A DNA stretch of 64,000 nt. Source: Hydrogenovibrio thermophilus. Lineage in GTDB: Bacteria > Pseudomonadota > Gammaproteobacteria > Thiomicrospirales > Thiomicrospiraceae. Positions 1 through 7,762 of the stretch are shown piece by piece (the first letter of the stretch is position 1; each line of letters starts with the position of its first letter). Made by a program: the position numbers and the translations under genes. Location: NCBI RefSeq assembly GCF_004028275.1, contig NZ_CP035033.1, positions 1,674,001 through 1,738,000 on the forward strand, written 5' to 3'. Below the pieces are notes generated by a model. That model was not told the origin of the DNA. It saw nothing but the letters and a program-made list of their open reading frames with translations, and ran no database searches.

Positions 1-994
1 CAACATCCACATCTTGTCTCGGACGCTCTTCAAACACCAGTGAGTGAGCAATCGTATGCTGTAACCACCCTTTACGCCCTTGAGACTGCTGAGCGTGTAA
101 GGCACGCTCCAAAGCCTCATCAACATGGGATTCGATTTTCGTGACCTCGACAATCTTAACCGGAAAGACCGAGTCATCTTCGGGGGCCAACGTCTCTTTG
201 AAGCGTTTGACAAGTGCTTCAGACTTATCATCGCCATCGGTCAACACCACGATTCGACGCGCATGGCTATTCTGTAAATACCGTACCAGAGAGGTAACCG
301 AGTCGGCCATCGAAGACGGTGCCAGAGCACGCAGCGCGTCACGAGCTTCCGTTTCCTGAAGCTCATTGAAAGCCAGCACCGGCGTATGCAAATCGAGGGT
401 TTTCAATTCCGCTACATGCGCCTTCTGCAAGGGGCCAAAAATAAAACTGGGCTGATACAGACGTACCCACTCCCATGCCTCGAACATGGAATCATAAATA
501 TTGGTGTCCAGAACGTCTAAATCGTACGGCATGGGCATGTCGTGAAAAGCATCTTGCAATCCCTGATAAACCGCTTGCCCCGCTTGAGAATAAGGCCCGG
601 TCATCGGCAAGAGCGCTAACATTTTCCGGGCATTGAAGCGAAAGCCCGTTGTTGAAGGTAAGGTCGTTAACTGCGCCGAGTCATAATAGGCTTGCAGTCG
701 CGCCACCCGGTCTTGCATTTGCGAACTTAAACTTTCAATGGGCAACAGTGCTTTCAGTTCGGACAAATATACGCCGACTTGCGAAACCTGCTGGTTTTTC
801 TGTGCCAATTCCGCCTTCAGCAGCAGAATTTCGACATCAATCATTTGAATCTGCTGATCCAAGGTTAAATTCGCGCTCGGAGCCGGGTTGTCCGACAATG
901 GCGTGATGACTTCACCTTCTTCAGCGACAGCGCCCCACGGAGAGGCAAATATTGCCACCATACTCCAAGCCAACAGATTTCGATGCCGTTTCAT
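1..994 (-). CDS. LpoA/LppC-like penicillin-binding-protein activator (3' end outside window)
   Basis: The reading frame runs from an ATG at 994 off the left edge, giving 331 codons. The N-terminus is a Sec-type signal: basic MKRHR, a hydrophobic stretch, then GAVAEEGE. A helical region of about 75 residues follows, then MLALLPMTGPYSQAGQAVY, the start of a periplasmic-binding-protein fold. FIFGPLQKAHVAELKTL and PVLAFNEL match the way LppC-family domains begin. In that family LpoA is an outer-membrane lipoprotein that activates PBP1a. No lipobox cysteine is visible near the signal cleavage site, so this copy may be soluble in the periplasm. The TPR part is much shorter than in E. coli LpoA. pepN ends 13 bp upstream on the same strand, suggesting co-transcription. 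A general periplasmic ligand-binding protein is the alternative. Confidence 0.6.
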   Translation of the reverse strand, partial: MKRHRNLLAWSMVAIFASPWGAVAEEGEVITPLSDNPAPSANLTLDQQIQMIDVEILLLKAELAQKNQQVSQVGVYLSELKALLPIESLSSQMQDRVARLQAYYDSAQLTTLPSTTGFRFNARKMLALLPMTGPYSQAGQAVYQGLQDAFHDMPMPYDLDVLDTNIYDSMFEAWEWVRLYQPSFIFGPLQKAHVAELKTLDLHTPVLAFNELQETEARDALRALAPSSMADSVTSLVRYLQNSHARRIVVLTDGDDKSEALVKRFKETLAPEDDSVFPVKIVEVTKIESHVDEALERALHAQQSQGRKGWLQHTIAHSLVFEERPRQDVDV

Positions 995-1007
995 GATGCC
1001 TTTTGAT

Positions 1008-3641
1008 CTACTCTAACGATTTGGAAACGATTTCATAAACATCTTTCGACAGCGCTTTATCCGCCGCAATATGCTGCAAAGCCGATTGCATTTTATCCTG
1101 ACGATGACCTTTGAAACGCTTCCAGGAAGTGAAAGCCGTTACCAAACGGGCCGCCACTTGCGGGTTGATTTTATCCATTTTAAGCACTTCTTCGGCCAAC
1201 AGGGCATACCCCTCGCCAGACGCGTCATGAAACGCCTTCATATTCAAACGCCCGAACACACCCAACACACTGCGAACCCGGTTGGGATTGCGGTAATTGA
1301 AATCCGGATGTTCCAGTAAACCGCGCACGTCTTGCAAAGCCTGCTCCGATTCCGATCGTGCTTGCAACGAGAACCACTTATCCATCACTAACGTATCTTG
1401 CTGCCAGCGCTCGTAAAAATCGGATAAACACGCTTCTCTTTCCGATACGGCCAAGTGATTCAATGCATTCAAGGCCGCCAAGACATCGGTCATGTTTTGT
1501 TGCTGTTCATATTGCGCCACTGCCCGAACCACCGGTTCCGCCCCATAAGCTAAATAGGCCAGACACTGATTTTTCAACATCCGCGCCGCCATATCGTGTT
1601 TGTCATAGCAATAGGCCTTTTTTGAACAGTGAGCCAAATACGCTTTGTCCAAAGCGCCACTAAACGTTTGGGCAATCTGGGCTTTCTGATATTCCACCGC
1701 TTGCAGGACAGCATCGACATCAATCGTCTCGAACTGTTCAAACACATACGGCAAGTCCGGCAAACCAATTGCTAACGCTTTGAGTGCAGGATCCAGTCCC
1801 TTAGCTTCCAACACCGCCTGAAAAGCCTGCTGATAATGCTCGGAAAACACCATCCCATTCCCCGCTTGAAAACGAGCGACATTGTCTTCGATGTTTTTCA
1901 ACGCCAGGGTCTGAATCGATTCCCAACGCACAAAACTGTCGGCATCGTGCGAGGCCAACATCATCAATTCCTCGTCGCTGGCCGCATATTCCAGATTCAC
2001 CGGCGCGGAGAAATGCCGCAACAACGATAGATGCGGTTCCTGAGAAAGTCCGGTGAATTCAAACGTCTCTGAAAGAGTCGTGAGCTTAAGCAAATGGCCT
2101 TTTTCGGTTTCAAAGACTTTATTTCGACTATTTTCACCAGGCCTGACCGGCAACGCCCGACCATCATCATTCAGAAACCCGAACAGCACCGGAATCAATA
2201 ACGGTGCGTGGGCTGATTGGCCCTTTAAGGATTGTTCACAATGAAGTGTTAAAGTACCGGTCGCCGCATCGAAGTGTTTTTCTACCTTCAAGGTTGGGGT
2301 ACCCGCTTGTGTGTACCAGTTGTGCATTTGAGCCAAATCGATTTCATTGGCATCGGCCATGGCGTTTCGAAAGTCTTCCACCGTAACCGCTTGACCGTCA
2401 AACCGATCAAAATACAACTGCATGCCTTTCTGGAAACCGGCTTCACCCAACAACGTATGGTAAAGACGCACCACTTCCGCGCCTTTCTCATACACCGTCA
2501 TAGTATAGAAGTTATTCATTTCAATATACGACTGCGGCTGAATCGGGTGCGACATGGGCCCGGCATCCTCCGGAAACTGATTGTTACGCAACCGTTTGAC
2601 GTCTTCAATGCGTTTCACTGCCGGAGACAACATGTCCGAAGTAAACTCCTGATCACGAAAAACTGTCAACCCTTCTTTCAACGTCAGTTGGAACCAATCA
2701 CGGCAGGTGACACGGTTGCCGGTCCAGTTATGGAAATATTCATGCCCGATAACCGATTCAATGCCTTCGTAATCCGCATCCGTGGCGGTTTCAGGCTTGG
2801 CCAAAACATACTTGGAGTTGAAGACATTCAGGCCTTTGTTTTCCATGGCCCCCATATTAAAGTCGTCTACAGCCACAATCATATAGATGTCCAGGTCATA
2901 CACCAGACCGAAACGTTCTTCATCCCACTTCATGGAACGTTTCAACGATTCCATTGCATGTTCACATTTATCCAGGTTTTTCGGCTCTACGTAAATACGC
3001 AAATCAATCTGACGCTGATCCCGGGTAATAAACGTGTCTTCCACTTCTTCCAGATTGCCGGCCACCAACGCAAAAAGATAACAAGGCTTTTTATAAGGAT
3101 CTTTCCAAATCGCATAATGACGATCATTCGGCAAATCCCCGACTTCCACCAGATTGCCGTTGGAAAGCAATACTTTATTGTCTTGCTTGTCGGCAATGAT
3201 TTTGGTCGTGAAATAGGTTAAAACATCCGGACGGTCGAAATAATAGGTAATGCGACGGAAACCTTCCGCTTCACACTGGGTACAGTAATTACCGCTGGTC
3301 CGATACAACCCTTCCAGACGCGTGTTGTTTTCCGGGTCGATTTCGGTAACGATTTCCAACTCAAAACGTTCCGGAACATCCGGCAAGATCAACTGTGTAT
3401 CAGTGACGTCATACTGCGTCGGCATCAGGGCCACACCATCCAAGTCGACTTGAATTAATTCAAGCCCTTCGCCATCCAACACGAGCGGCGCGGACAAATC
3501 CTTTACCCGGTGAACCTGCATGCGATTAGTCACCCGTGTACCGTTCGGTAATAATTCGAATGTCAGAAAAAGAGATTCAACCTCAAAGGCCGGTGGTTGA
3601 TAGTCGGTCAAATAATGCGTTTTAGGTAAATTTTGTGTCAT
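1008..3641 (-). CDS. pepN: Aminopeptidase N (M1 family zinc metallopeptidase)
   Basis: Cytoplasmic zinc aminopeptidase of 877 aa, the usual length for bacterial PepN (about 870). The substrate-recognition GAMEN motif is at 264-268. The zinc site is HEYFH (His300, His304) with Glu323 in LKEGLTVF, the M1 pattern HEXXH-X18-E. The C-terminal half has the helical, all-alpha look of the gammaproteobacterial type. The enzyme removes N-terminal residues from peptides produced by cytosolic proteolysis. It has no signal peptide. The LpoA-like gene lies 13 bp downstream on the same strand. Pal is upstream but separated by 141 bp and a terminator, so pepN probably has its own promoter in 3642-3722. Confidence 0.97.
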   Translation of the reverse strand: MTQNLPKTHYLTDYQPPAFEVESLFLTFELLPNGTRVTNRMQVHRVKDLSAPLVLDGEGLELIQVDLDGVALMPTQYDVTDTQLILPDVPERFELEIVTEIDPENNTRLEGLYRTSGNYCTQCEAEGFRRITYYFDRPDVLTYFTTKIIADKQDNKVLLSNGNLVEVGDLPNDRHYAIWKDPYKKPCYLFALVAGNLEEVEDTFITRDQRQIDLRIYVEPKNLDKCEHAMESLKRSMKWDEERFGLVYDLDIYMIVAVDDFNMGAMENKGLNVFNSKYVLAKPETATDADYEGIESVIGHEYFHNWTGNRVTCRDWFQLTLKEGLTVFRDQEFTSDMLSPAVKRIEDVKRLRNNQFPEDAGPMSHPIQPQSYIEMNNFYTMTVYEKGAEVVRLYHTLLGEAGFQKGMQLYFDRFDGQAVTVEDFRNAMADANEIDLAQMHNWYTQAGTPTLKVEKHFDAATGTLTLHCEQSLKGQSAHAPLLIPVLFGFLNDDGRALPVRPGENSRNKVFETEKGHLLKLTTLSETFEFTGLSQEPHLSLLRHFSAPVNLEYAASDEELMMLASHDADSFVRWESIQTLALKNIEDNVARFQAGNGMVFSEHYQQAFQAVLEAKGLDPALKALAIGLPDLPYVFEQFETIDVDAVLQAVEYQKAQIAQTFSGALDKAYLAHCSKKAYCYDKHDMAARMLKNQCLAYLAYGAEPVVRAVAQYEQQQNMTDVLAALNALNHLAVSEREACLSDFYERWQQDTLVMDKWFSLQARSESEQALQDVRGLLEHPDFNYRNPNRVRSVLGVFGRLNMKAFHDASGEGYALLAEEVLKMDKINPQVAARLVTAFTSWKRFKGHRQDKMQSALQHIAADKALSKDVYEIVSKSLE

Positions 3642-3722
3642 AGGTGTTATCAGGAACTCGCTTGAATCGTACTATTGAATGGTTAGACGTTTGATTGTAA
3701 AAGACTGGGACAAAAAAATCTG

Positions 3723-3754
3723 AAAAAAAAAGCCTTTCTGCCAAAGGCAGAAAG
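3723..3754 (-). terminator. Rho-independent terminator of pal
   Basis: On the minus strand a perfect 9-bp stem (CTTTCTGCC / GGCAGAAAG, loop TTT) is followed by GC and a run of T residues. It lies 29 bp past the pal stop codon. Confidence 0.85.
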
Positions 3755-3782
3755 AGCTTTTAGGGAAAGTTACAGAAATGTC

Positions 3783-4322
3783 TTAGTAAGAGAACTCAGC
3801 GCGACGATTTTTCGCCCATGCCGCTTCAGTATGCGCTGGATCAACTGGATCCTCTTCACCGTAACTGATGACATTGATTCGGCTTGGGCTTACACCTTCA
3901 GCAACCAATGCATTTTTCACGGCATTTGCACGGCGCTCACCCAACGCCAAGTTGTACTCACGCGTACCTCTTTCGTCACAGTAACCTTTGATGGTGACGT
4001 TTGCCGTGCTATCCAATGCCATGTAATCGGCATTCAATTTAATGATTTCATAAAACTCAGCTTTCACTTCGGAACGATCGAAGTCAAAGTTAACGACTTT
4101 TCCTTGCAAAGTGGCTTTCAACTCAGCGGCCGTTTGACCAGCATCGTTGGTTGCTTCGACAACTTCAACCACCTCTGTTTGTTCAACAACAACTGGTTCT
4201 GCCGTTTCCGCTTGCGCATCTGCTGAACCGGATTCTTCTGTTGTTGGCGTTGAGCTACAACCGACTAAAGCGAACCCCAAAAAGCCAACTAAAAATAGTT
4301 GTTTAAGACCGGATAAAGACAT
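3783..4322 (-). CDS. pal: Peptidoglycan-associated lipoprotein Pal
   Basis: Outer-membrane lipoprotein of 179 aa that anchors the outer membrane to peptidoglycan as part of Tol-Pal. The signal peptide ends in a lipobox, LVGC, with lipidated Cys22. A Ser/Glu/Val-rich linker follows, then an OmpA-like domain: VNFDFDRSEVKAEF, then NVTIKGYCDERGTREYNLAL and GERRANAVKNAL, the Pal signature that binds meso-diaminopimelate. The ATG at 4322 is preceded by GGGAG at good spacing. In most gammaproteobacteria pal follows tolB. Here it stands alone between a terminator and an Fnr-type gene, so the rest of tol must be elsewhere. Confidence 0.92.
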   Translation of the reverse strand: MSLSGLKQLFLVGFLGFALVGCSSTPTTEESGSADAQAETAEPVVVEQTEVVEVVEATNDAGQTAAELKATLQGKVVNFDFDRSEVKAEFYEIIKLNADYMALDSTANVTIKGYCDERGTREYNLALGERRANAVKNALVAEGVSPSRINVISYGEEDPVDPAHTEAAWAKNRRAEFSY

Positions 4323-4480
4323 CGTAAATCTCCCTAAAATGTTAAAAAAACGTATTTAAAATATAACCGAAATTCAAATATACCTGAATTCTAAGAAAAA
4401 TTGAACTCTATTTCAGAATTTATGTAAAAAACCTTATTTTTTTAGACTTTATTTACTCCAAAACCGCTATTTAAAACGGT

Positions 4481-5200
4481 TTAACCCGCCGATGAGGCCA
4501 TTGCCTGCAAGGCCTCCATATCCTGAATAACCACTTCCTTGCGCTTCCAGCTCATCCAACCTTGTTTTTGGAATTTTCCGAGAATGCGAGAAACGGTTTC
4601 CGGCGTCAGGTTAAGGTAGCTGGCCACATCGCGATGCAACACATTCAACCGGAACTGAGTATGCTCATACCCGCGTGCCCGAAGGCGTTCGGACATCATC
4701 AAAATAAAATCGGCCAACCGCTGCTCGGCGGTTTTTTGGGTCAAAATCGTGGAATGCAGGCGCCCGGTGACAATTTCATGGCTCATCAAGCTGAAAATTT
4801 GCGCATTCAGGTTCGGGACTTCCGTTCCCAGCTTGGTGAGTTGCTCGTAAGGCAACGCACAGACTGTCGTTGTATCCATCGCCACGGCGTAGAATTCATG
4901 GCGACAACACGCCAAGGCCTCCATCCCGACAATATCCCCCGGCAAATAGAAGCCATGGATCACTTCCTGCTCATGCTCGTTAACGGAGTAGACTTTCACA
5001 ATACCGGCTCGAATCGCATAAAGCGACGTAAAATTCTCGCCCGCTTGATAAAGATATTCCCCCTTCACCAAGGACGGCTTGCGGTCGACCAGTTGGTCCA
5101 AACGCTCAATATCGGTATCGTACAGACCGTTGGCAAAGCAAATCCCTTGCATTGCACATTTGGAGCAACTTGCATTAAACCCGGAATGCTTTTCTGTCAT
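4481..5200 (-). CDS. fnr: Fnr/Anr-type oxygen-sensing transcriptional regulator
   Basis: CRP/FNR-family activator, 239 aa. The N-terminal cysteine cluster CSKCAMQGIC supplies Cys12, Cys15 and Cys21, and Cys114 (TTTVCALPYEQL) is the fourth ligand. All four are offset by exactly 8 from E. coli Fnr Cys20/23/29/122, so a [4Fe-4S] oxygen sensor is expected. A cyclic-nucleotide-type beta-roll occupies roughly 35-150. The recognition helix LTPETVSRILGKFQKQG keeps the E-x-x-S-R contacts used by Fnr to read TTGAT-N4-ATCAA. Pal is downstream on the same strand. It probably switches respiration genes when oxygen falls; its targets cannot be told from this window. Confidence 0.9.
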   Translation of the reverse strand: MTEKHSGFNASCSKCAMQGICFANGLYDTDIERLDQLVDRKPSLVKGEYLYQAGENFTSLYAIRAGIVKVYSVNEHEQEVIHGFYLPGDIVGMEALACCRHEFYAVAMDTTTVCALPYEQLTKLGTEVPNLNAQIFSLMSHEIVTGRLHSTILTQKTAEQRLADFILMMSERLRARGYEHTQFRLNVLHRDVASYLNLTPETVSRILGKFQKQGWMSWKRKEVVIQDMEALQAMASSAG

Positions 5201-5709
5201 AGCGCCACTTTCTTTTAAAATCCCTTTTCCGCGATTCTACCAAAATATTTTTTTCGGGGGCACCAAATATCCCAAAAATGCGTCGCACTTTCCGGCTCGT
5301 CAAAAAACATAAAAATTCAGCGAAAAATAATTTTATTTTTTACTTAAAAGTTCTTATCAATCCCGACTGCCTATTTTTTAATCAATTTATAAAAACAGTA
5401 ACATTTTTAAAGCATTTAGCCACCTCGAAAAGAAGTCTTCACAAAGTTATCCACAGCTTCTGTGGATTATAATCAGGCCAATTAAAAACCATGCCAACAA
5501 ATATAAAAATAGTTTTTATATTTTAAAAACAATACCTTAATAACCATTACTAGAATGCAAATTAAATACAAAAACTAATATCGGCTATTCGCTTGTCAAG
5601 TTTTTTTTGAAATTATTCACTTTTATCGACAAACTGCTCGCACCCCTTTTAAACATTGGATTTATGGTAAAATTCGCGTCATAAAACGGTCATCATTAAG
5701 GAACACGTC
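5201..5709. other. AT-rich 509-bp divergent intergenic region
   Basis: No plausible gene. The two flanking genes diverge (fnr minus, kinase-Rieske plus), so both promoters should be here; TAAAAT at 5672-5677 is a reasonable -10 for the kinase gene. The region is strikingly A/T-rich, with several A and T tracts, and carries an inverted pair of DnaA-box-like 9-mers at 5447-5469. Confidence 0.6.
5447..5469. promoter_or_regulatory. Inverted pair of DnaA-box-like sequences
   Basis: TTATCCACA at 5447-5455 matches the strict DnaA-box consensus. TGTGGATTA at 5461-5469 is the reverse complement of TAATCCACA, one mismatch from consensus. The inner parts form a perfect inverted repeat, ATCCACAG-CTT-CTGTGGAT. 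It sits in AT-rich DNA. dnaA, dnaN and gyrB are not nearby, so this is not a classical oriC by context. It might be a DnaA-titrating or regulatory site, or a small hairpin. Confidence 0.4.
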
Positions 5710-6915
5710 ATGGCAAAAATTTTAGGCATCGGCAATGCGGTTTTGGACATTATTTTGAAAACCGACCACTACCCCCACGAAGACGAAGAGCTGCGCGCGC
5801 TATCTCGTCATCACCAAGTCGGCGGCAATGTGTGCAACAGCCTTTATGTCCTGAATCAACTGGGGCATGAATCCAGCCTGATGACCACTCTCGGTGGCGA
5901 CCAAAGTTCCAAACAATTATTGAACGGTTTGCAAGAACGCCGAATCCAAACAGAACACATCCAACGCTTTATCCAAGGCCAGACGCCGACCTCTTATGTG
6001 TTACTGAATGAAGCGTCCGGCAGCCGAACCATCACCCACTATCGTGATTTGCCGGAGCTTAGCTTCGATTTTTTTGCCAAAGTCGAAATCGAACAATATG
6101 ATTGGCTGCACTTTGAAGGTCGAAACATCGACAACCTGAGTGGCATGCTTAACATTGCCAAAACCTTCCTAAGTCATCAGCCGATTTCGTTGGAAGTGGA
6201 AAAACCCCGCGACGGCATCGAAGCTTTATTGCCACAGGCCAACGTCATTTTCTTCTCGCATCATTATGCCAAAGCCAAAGGGTATGCCAATGGCCGAACC
6301 TTACTGGAAGCCATGCGAGAAAAGGCGCCTCAAGCGCACTTGATTTGCACCTGGGGAACCGAAGGCGCCTGGTATGCGTCCCCCGACAAGCCGGTTCAAC
6401 ACCAACCCATTGAAACCATCCCTCAGGCTATCGACACCCTAGGCGCCGGCGACACCTTCAATGCAGGCGTAATTGATAGCCTGTTAAACGGAAAGACATT
6501 GTCCGAAGCGGTACATGCCGGCAGCCGACTGGCCGCACGAAAATGCCGCCAAACCGGTTTGGATAACCTGATGACGGAAATCAAAGATAAACGGCCGCTG
6601 GCCAACATCAAACAAGTGACAAATGCCAAAACACTGGTCGTGCCTTGTGACGAATTACCGCATTCCGTGGTGCTCATCAAATACGAAGACAGCATCAAGG
6701 CTTACGAAAACAACTGTCCGCATCAGGACGTGCCGCTGAATGAAGCCTATAAGATTGACGTCAATCCTTTCGATAAAACCATGAAATGTTCCGTGCACGA
6801 TGCCTTTTTCAATATCGAAGACGGACTCTGCGTGGAAGGTCCTTGCATCAATGACGAGCTCACCGCTGTGGCGATTGAAATTGACGAGCAAGGGGATATT
6901 TACCTGGCACAATAA
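5710..6915 (+). CDS. Ketohexokinase-like PfkB sugar kinase fused to a C-terminal Rieske [2Fe-2S] domain
   Basis: A 401-aa two-domain protein. Residues 1 to about 305 are a PfkB/ribokinase-fold kinase: glycine pair GGNVCNSLYVLNQLG near 38-52 and the catalytic DTLGAGDTFNAG near 241-252 with the base Asp. Its N-terminal half resembles animal ketohexokinase closely (order VLDII..DHYPHEDEE, then QTPTSYVLLNEASGSRTI, then WLHFEGRN), so a ketose or similar furanose-type substrate is plausible. From about 310 the chain turns into a Rieske ferredoxin-like domain: Cys336-Pro-His338 and Cys360-Ser-Val-His363 are the four cluster ligands, with a trailing CVEGPC. Kinases of this family are normally about 300 aa and have no iron-sulfur cluster. 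Both domains keep their key residues. The fusion frame is continuous with no start-like break. Substrate and role of the cluster are unknown. Confidence 0.85.
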   Translation: MAKILGIGNAVLDIILKTDHYPHEDEELRALSRHHQVGGNVCNSLYVLNQLGHESSLMTTLGGDQSSKQLLNGLQERRIQTEHIQRFIQGQTPTSYVLLNEASGSRTITHYRDLPELSFDFFAKVEIEQYDWLHFEGRNIDNLSGMLNIAKTFLSHQPISLEVEKPRDGIEALLPQANVIFFSHHYAKAKGYANGRTLLEAMREKAPQAHLICTWGTEGAWYASPDKPVQHQPIETIPQAIDTLGAGDTFNAGVIDSLLNGKTLSEAVHAGSRLAARKCRQTGLDNLMTEIKDKRPLANIKQVTNAKTLVVPCDELPHSVVLIKYEDSIKAYENNCPHQDVPLNEAYKIDVNPFDKTMKCSVHDAFFNIEDGLCVEGPCINDELTAVAIEIDEQGDIYLAQ

Positions 6916-6918
6916 AAA

Positions 6919-6938
6919 AACGACCAGGCCTGGTCGTT
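6919..6938. terminator. Palindromic terminator-like repeat between convergent genes
   Basis: A perfect 20-bp palindrome, AACGACCAGGCCTGGTCGTT, containing the repeat core CCAGGCCTGG. Seven A residues precede it on the plus strand, so on the minus strand it reads as a hairpin followed by a T run, 86 bp past the rlmB stop. It begins 3 bp after the kinase-Rieske stop. Confidence 0.7.
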
Positions 6939-7024
6939 CTTGACTTAAGTTATTAGAAGTAAGAAGGCTTGGCAGAAAAGCCTCATTCTAATGAATAAAC
7001 ACCGCTCAAAAGCACGTGACGGCC

Positions 7025-7759
7025 TTATTTACGCTGCCGCTGACGAAACACCTCATACAAGGTCACGCCGGTGGCCACGGAAACGTTTAAACTCTCAACC
7101 GCCCCCACCATCGGAATCGCGGCCAAGTGATCGCAAATCTCACGCGTCAGTTTCCGCAATCCGGAGCCTTCCGCACCCATCACCAAACCGACCGACCCGG
7201 TAAAGTCCATATCATAAATGGTCGAATCGGTCTCACCGGCCAAGCCGGTGACCCAAAGTCCGGATTGCTGCATCGTTTTCAAAGTACGCGCCAAATTCGC
7301 GACCACAACCACTTTAACGGTTTCAGCCGCGCCACAAGCCACCTTTCGAACCGTGGCATTCACCCCCACCGAATTATGCTTAGGAAGCACCACCGCAGTC
7401 ACGCCGACCGCATCGGCCGTTCGCAGAATTGCGCCCAGATTATGCGGGTCCTGCACCTCGTCCAAAAACAGAAAAACCGGCTGGCTTTCGGTTTCCATCA
7501 TCGACAACAAGTCCGATTCCTGTAACTCCGCCTGTTTGGCGATTGTCGCCACCACACCTTGATGTACGGCATCGAAACGATTGAAATAAGACTTGGGTTC
7601 GAATTGATATTGAATGCCAAGGGACTTGGCTTGCGCCATGAGCCCTTGGATGCGTTTATTCTCAACGCCTTTTTGGAAGACAAGTGAATAAACGAGATGT
7701 GGAGATTGCTTCAGGAATTTTTCAATTGCGTGAATGCCGTAAAGGGTATCTTGCTTCAC
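7025..7759 (-). CDS. rlmB: 23S rRNA (guanosine-2'-O-)-methyltransferase RlmB
   Basis: SPOUT-family methyltransferase, 244 aa, that 2'-O-methylates G2251 of 23S rRNA in the P loop. A small substrate-binding domain (YGIHAIEKFLKQSP start) precedes the SpoU catalytic domain with its three motifs: LDEVQDPHNLGAILRTADA, GLVMGAEGSGL and VESLNVSVATGVTLYE. The last two form the knotted SAM site. It follows rnr by 3 bp on the same strand, the classic rnr-rlmB pair of gammaproteobacteria, so it is translated from the rnr transcript. Confidence 0.95.
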   Translation of the reverse strand: MKQDTLYGIHAIEKFLKQSPHLVYSLVFQKGVENKRIQGLMAQAKSLGIQYQFEPKSYFNRFDAVHQGVVATIAKQAELQESDLLSMMETESQPVFLFLDEVQDPHNLGAILRTADAVGVTAVVLPKHNSVGVNATVRKVACGAAETVKVVVVANLARTLKTMQQSGLWVTGLAGETDSTIYDMDFTGSVGLVMGAEGSGLRKLTREICDHLAAIPMVGAVESLNVSVATGVTLYEVFRQRQRK

Positions 7760-7762
7760 GGC

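Noticed and set aside
2274-3221. 315-codon plus-strand frame opposite pepN
   Set aside because: Antisense shadow of a fully conserved gene; no family features.
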